Assembly (NCBI GenBank): GCA_016861045.1
Contig: BOKP01000001.1
Coordinates: 313,529-377,528 of the forward strand
Origin: Actinomycetes bacterium
GTDB taxonomy: Bacteria > Actinomycetota > Thermoleophilia > Solirubrobacterales > 70-9
Direction: 5' to 3'
DNA length: 64,000 bases
The notes below the pieces were generated by a model. It was not told the origin of the DNA. It ran no database searches and saw only the letters and a program-made list of their open reading frames with translations. The position numbers and the translations under genes are program-made. Of the stretch, positions 62,508-64,000 are shown piece by piece. Positions within the stretch are counted from its first letter, which is position 1, and each line of letters opens with the position of its first letter.

Positions 62508-62828
62508 ATGTCAGCGATCACCGCAAGCAAGATCAGGATCCGCCTGAAGGCGTACGACCACGACGCCATCGATCGGGCCGCCAGCGAGATCGTCGAGACC
62601 GCGCAGCGCACCGGCGCGACCGTCTCCGGTCCCGTCCCGCTGCCGACCTCGAAGAACGTCTACTGCGTGATCCGCTCGCCGTTCAAGGACAAGGACTCGC
62701 GCGAGCACTTCGAGATCCGCACCCACAAGCGGCTGATCGACATCAACGACCCGACCCCGAAGACGATCGACGAGCTGCAGCGGATCGAGAACCTGCCGGC
62801 CGGCGTCGACGTGGAGATCCGCTTGTGA
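62508..62828 (+). CDS. rpsJ: 30S ribosomal protein S10
   Basis: 106 aa from the ATG at 62508: [40 protein letters not shown] and [21 protein letters not shown] are typical S10. It also acts as NusE in antitermination. A 12-codon in-frame extension (from 62472) is unconserved. First gene of the S10 ribosomal operon. Confidence 0.97.
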   Translation: MSAITASKIRIRLKAYDHDAIDRAASEIVETAQRTGATVSGPVPLPTSKNVYCVIRSPFKDKDSREHFEIRTHKRLIDINDPTPKTIDELQRIENLPAGVDVEIRL

Positions 62829-62831
62829 GGC

Positions 62832-62859
62832 GAGCAGCGAGCAGCGAGCAGCGAGCAGC
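62832..62859. repeat. Four tandem GAGCAGC heptamers between rpsJ and rplC
   Basis: Units at 62832, 62839, 62846 and 62853. A GTCCGC/GCGGAC hairpin and a GCTCGCTGCATGCTGCAG segment follow (to ~62915), the latter complementary to the heptamer run. Confidence 0.85.
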
Positions 62860-62934
62860 GGTCCGCCCGCGGCGGACCATCGCCGGCGAGCGCAGCTCGC
62901 TGCATGCTGCAGCCTGCACGCCGGGGGCGTTCTG

Positions 62935-63552
62935 ATGCCCGCGATCCTCGGCACGAAGGTCGGCATGACCCAGCTCTTCACCGACGACGGCGAGAGCGTG
63001 CCGGTGACCGTGATCGAAGCGGCGCCGAACCGGGTGACCGCGGTCCGGACCGAGGACGCCGACGGCTACGCGGCGATCCAGCTCGGGGCCGACGAGGTCG
63101 CCGAGCGCAAGCTCACCAGGGCCGAGCTCGGCCACCTCGCGAAGACCGCTGCGCCGCCGCTGCGCCGCCTCGTCGAGATCCGCGACTACGACGGCGAGGC
63201 CGAGGTCGGCGGCGAGGTCACGGTCGCCGACTTCGAGGCGGGCGACCGCGTCAAGGTCTCGGCGGTCGCGATCGGCAAGGGCTTTCAGGGAACGGTCAAG
63301 CGCCACAACTTCGGCCGCGGCCCCGTCAGCCACGGCTCCCACAACGTCCGCGCTCCGGGATCGATCGGCGCCAGCGCCGACCCGGCCCGGGTCTTCAAGG
63401 GGCAGAGGATGCCGGGACGGATGGGCGGCGGGCGCGTCACCCAGCGCGGGCTCGAGGTCGTCAGCGTCGACGTCGAGCGCAACCTGCTGCTCGTGCGCGG
63501 CTCCGTTCCCGGCCCGAGGAACGGCGCGGTGGAGGTTCGCAGCGATGGCTAG
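62935..63552 (+). CDS. rplC: 50S ribosomal protein L3
   Basis: 205 aa: [29 protein letters not shown], then [34 protein letters not shown] and [19 protein letters not shown], the central extension that reaches the peptidyl transferase centre. The stop overlaps the rplD start by 8 bp. Confidence 0.97.
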   Translation: MPAILGTKVGMTQLFTDDGESVPVTVIEAAPNRVTAVRTEDADGYAAIQLGADEVAERKLTRAELGHLAKTAAPPLRRLVEIRDYDGEAEVGGEVTVADFEAGDRVKVSAVAIGKGFQGTVKRHNFGRGPVSHGSHNVRAPGSIGASADPARVFKGQRMPGRMGGGRVTQRGLEVVSVDVERNLLLVRGSVPGPRNGAVEVRSDG

Positions 63553-64000
63553 CGCGGCGAAGCCGAAGGCGGCGACGATCGGCAAGCAGGCGAAGACCGA
63601 CCTCCCCGCGGAGCTCTTCTCCGAGCCCTACAACGAGTCGCTCGTCCACGAGGCCGCCCGGGCCGACCTCAACGCCCGCCGGAAGGGGACGCACTCGAGC
63701 CTGACGCGCGGCGAGGTGGCGATGACCGGCGCCAAGGCGTGGCGGCAGAAGGGGACCGGGCGCGCCCGGGTCGGGGCGCTCAGCGTGCCGCACCGCCGCG
63801 GCGGCGGCAACGCGTTCGCGACCAAGCCGCGCAGCTACACCGTCAAGGTCAACCGCAAGGCACGGCGCAAGGCGCTGCGCTCAGCGCTCAGCGTCCATGC
63901 GGCGCGCGGCTCGGTCGCGGTGCTACCGGCGGACACGTTCTCCGAGCCCGCCACCGGGCAGGCCGCGGAGGCGATCTCGAAGTGGGGCGGCGAGCTTCCG
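63545..64000 (+). CDS. rplD: 50S ribosomal protein L4, N-terminal part (cut by window edge)
   Basis: The first 152 codons are present. After a ~18-residue Ala/Lys-rich leader come LFSEPYNESLVHEAARADLNARRKGTHSSLTRGEVAMTGAKAWRQKGTGRARVGALSVPHRRGGGNAFA, the loop that lines the exit tunnel, and SYTVKVNRKARRKALRSALS. Normal S10-operon order. Confidence 0.95.
   Translation, partial: MASAAKPKAATIGKQAKTDLPAELFSEPYNESLVHEAARADLNARRKGTHSSLTRGEVAMTGAKAWRQKGTGRARVGALSVPHRRGGGNAFATKPRSYTVKVNRKARRKALRSALSVHAARGSVAVLPADTFSEPATGQAAEAISKWGGELP

Overview
The window is about 70% GC chromosomal DNA from an actinobacterium. Within Actinomycetota the content fits the class Thermoleophilia (Solirubrobacterales/Gaiellales-like) best: a B12-dependent ribonucleotide reductase, a topoisomerase I and a GTP cyclohydrolase that both look archaeal in type, and a DUF2304/glycosyltransferase pair. 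The taxonomic call is an inference from gene content. A recurring signature is a -10 hexamer of the form NANNNT (usually TANNNT) ending 6-9 nt before the start codon, so many genes are probably read from leaderless mRNAs.

Left part (1-16.7 kb). A copper operon (copZ, a 63-aa membrane peptide, copA running off the left edge) lies behind a CsoR-type box. A divergent glutarate-degradation pair (CaiB-family CoA-transferase and glutaryl-CoA dehydrogenase) shares a near-perfect 20-bp palindrome and has a GntR regulator next door. An M23 peptidase follows a c-di-AMP riboswitch. A second P1B-type ATPase with an unusual CPD motif has its own CsoR-type box. After nrdJ and a hemolysin III gene comes a 2.8-kb island of broken genes (GNAT, MarR, ABC ATPase, ABC permease), each damaged by a different lesion. 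A 35-aa peptide, an AbiEi/DUF559 protein and a siroheme-pathway dehydrogenase close this part.

Middle part (16.8-37.1 kb). This holds housekeeping genes: topA, tmk-holB, a PhoR/PhoB-like two-component system, gluQ, tRNA-Thr(CGT), hsp20, a D-2-hydroxyacid dehydrogenase, glycosyltransferases, lon with a divergent MarR gene, a family 5 uracil-DNA glycosylase, vapBC, pgsA, mptA and the major sigma factor.

Accessory segment (37.1-40.0 kb). Between tRNA-Tyr and tRNA-Thr(GGT) lie an AbrB-like protein, a twice-frameshifted PD-(D/E)XK nuclease gene under a LexA-like box, an IS1595-type transposase with an antisense partner ORF, a 71-nt degenerate tRNA-like element and an unknown protein.

Right part (40.0-64.0 kb). 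The transcription/translation core runs rpmG-secE-nusG, rplKA, rplJL, rpoBC, rpsLG, fusA-tuf and rpsJ-rplC-rplD, the last cut by the window edge. It is broken up by minus-strand genes: a GDP-mannose 3,5-epimerase-like gene and a GT4 gene between L1 and L10; a membrane peptide and a HAD protein between rpoC and rpsL; and two paralogous membrane proteins between rpsG and fusA. Intergenic spaces carry an L10 leader, a fusA leader with an intrinsic terminator, a two-copy dispersed repeat and a family of GAGC(A/G)GC heptamer elements, several of which can form hairpins.
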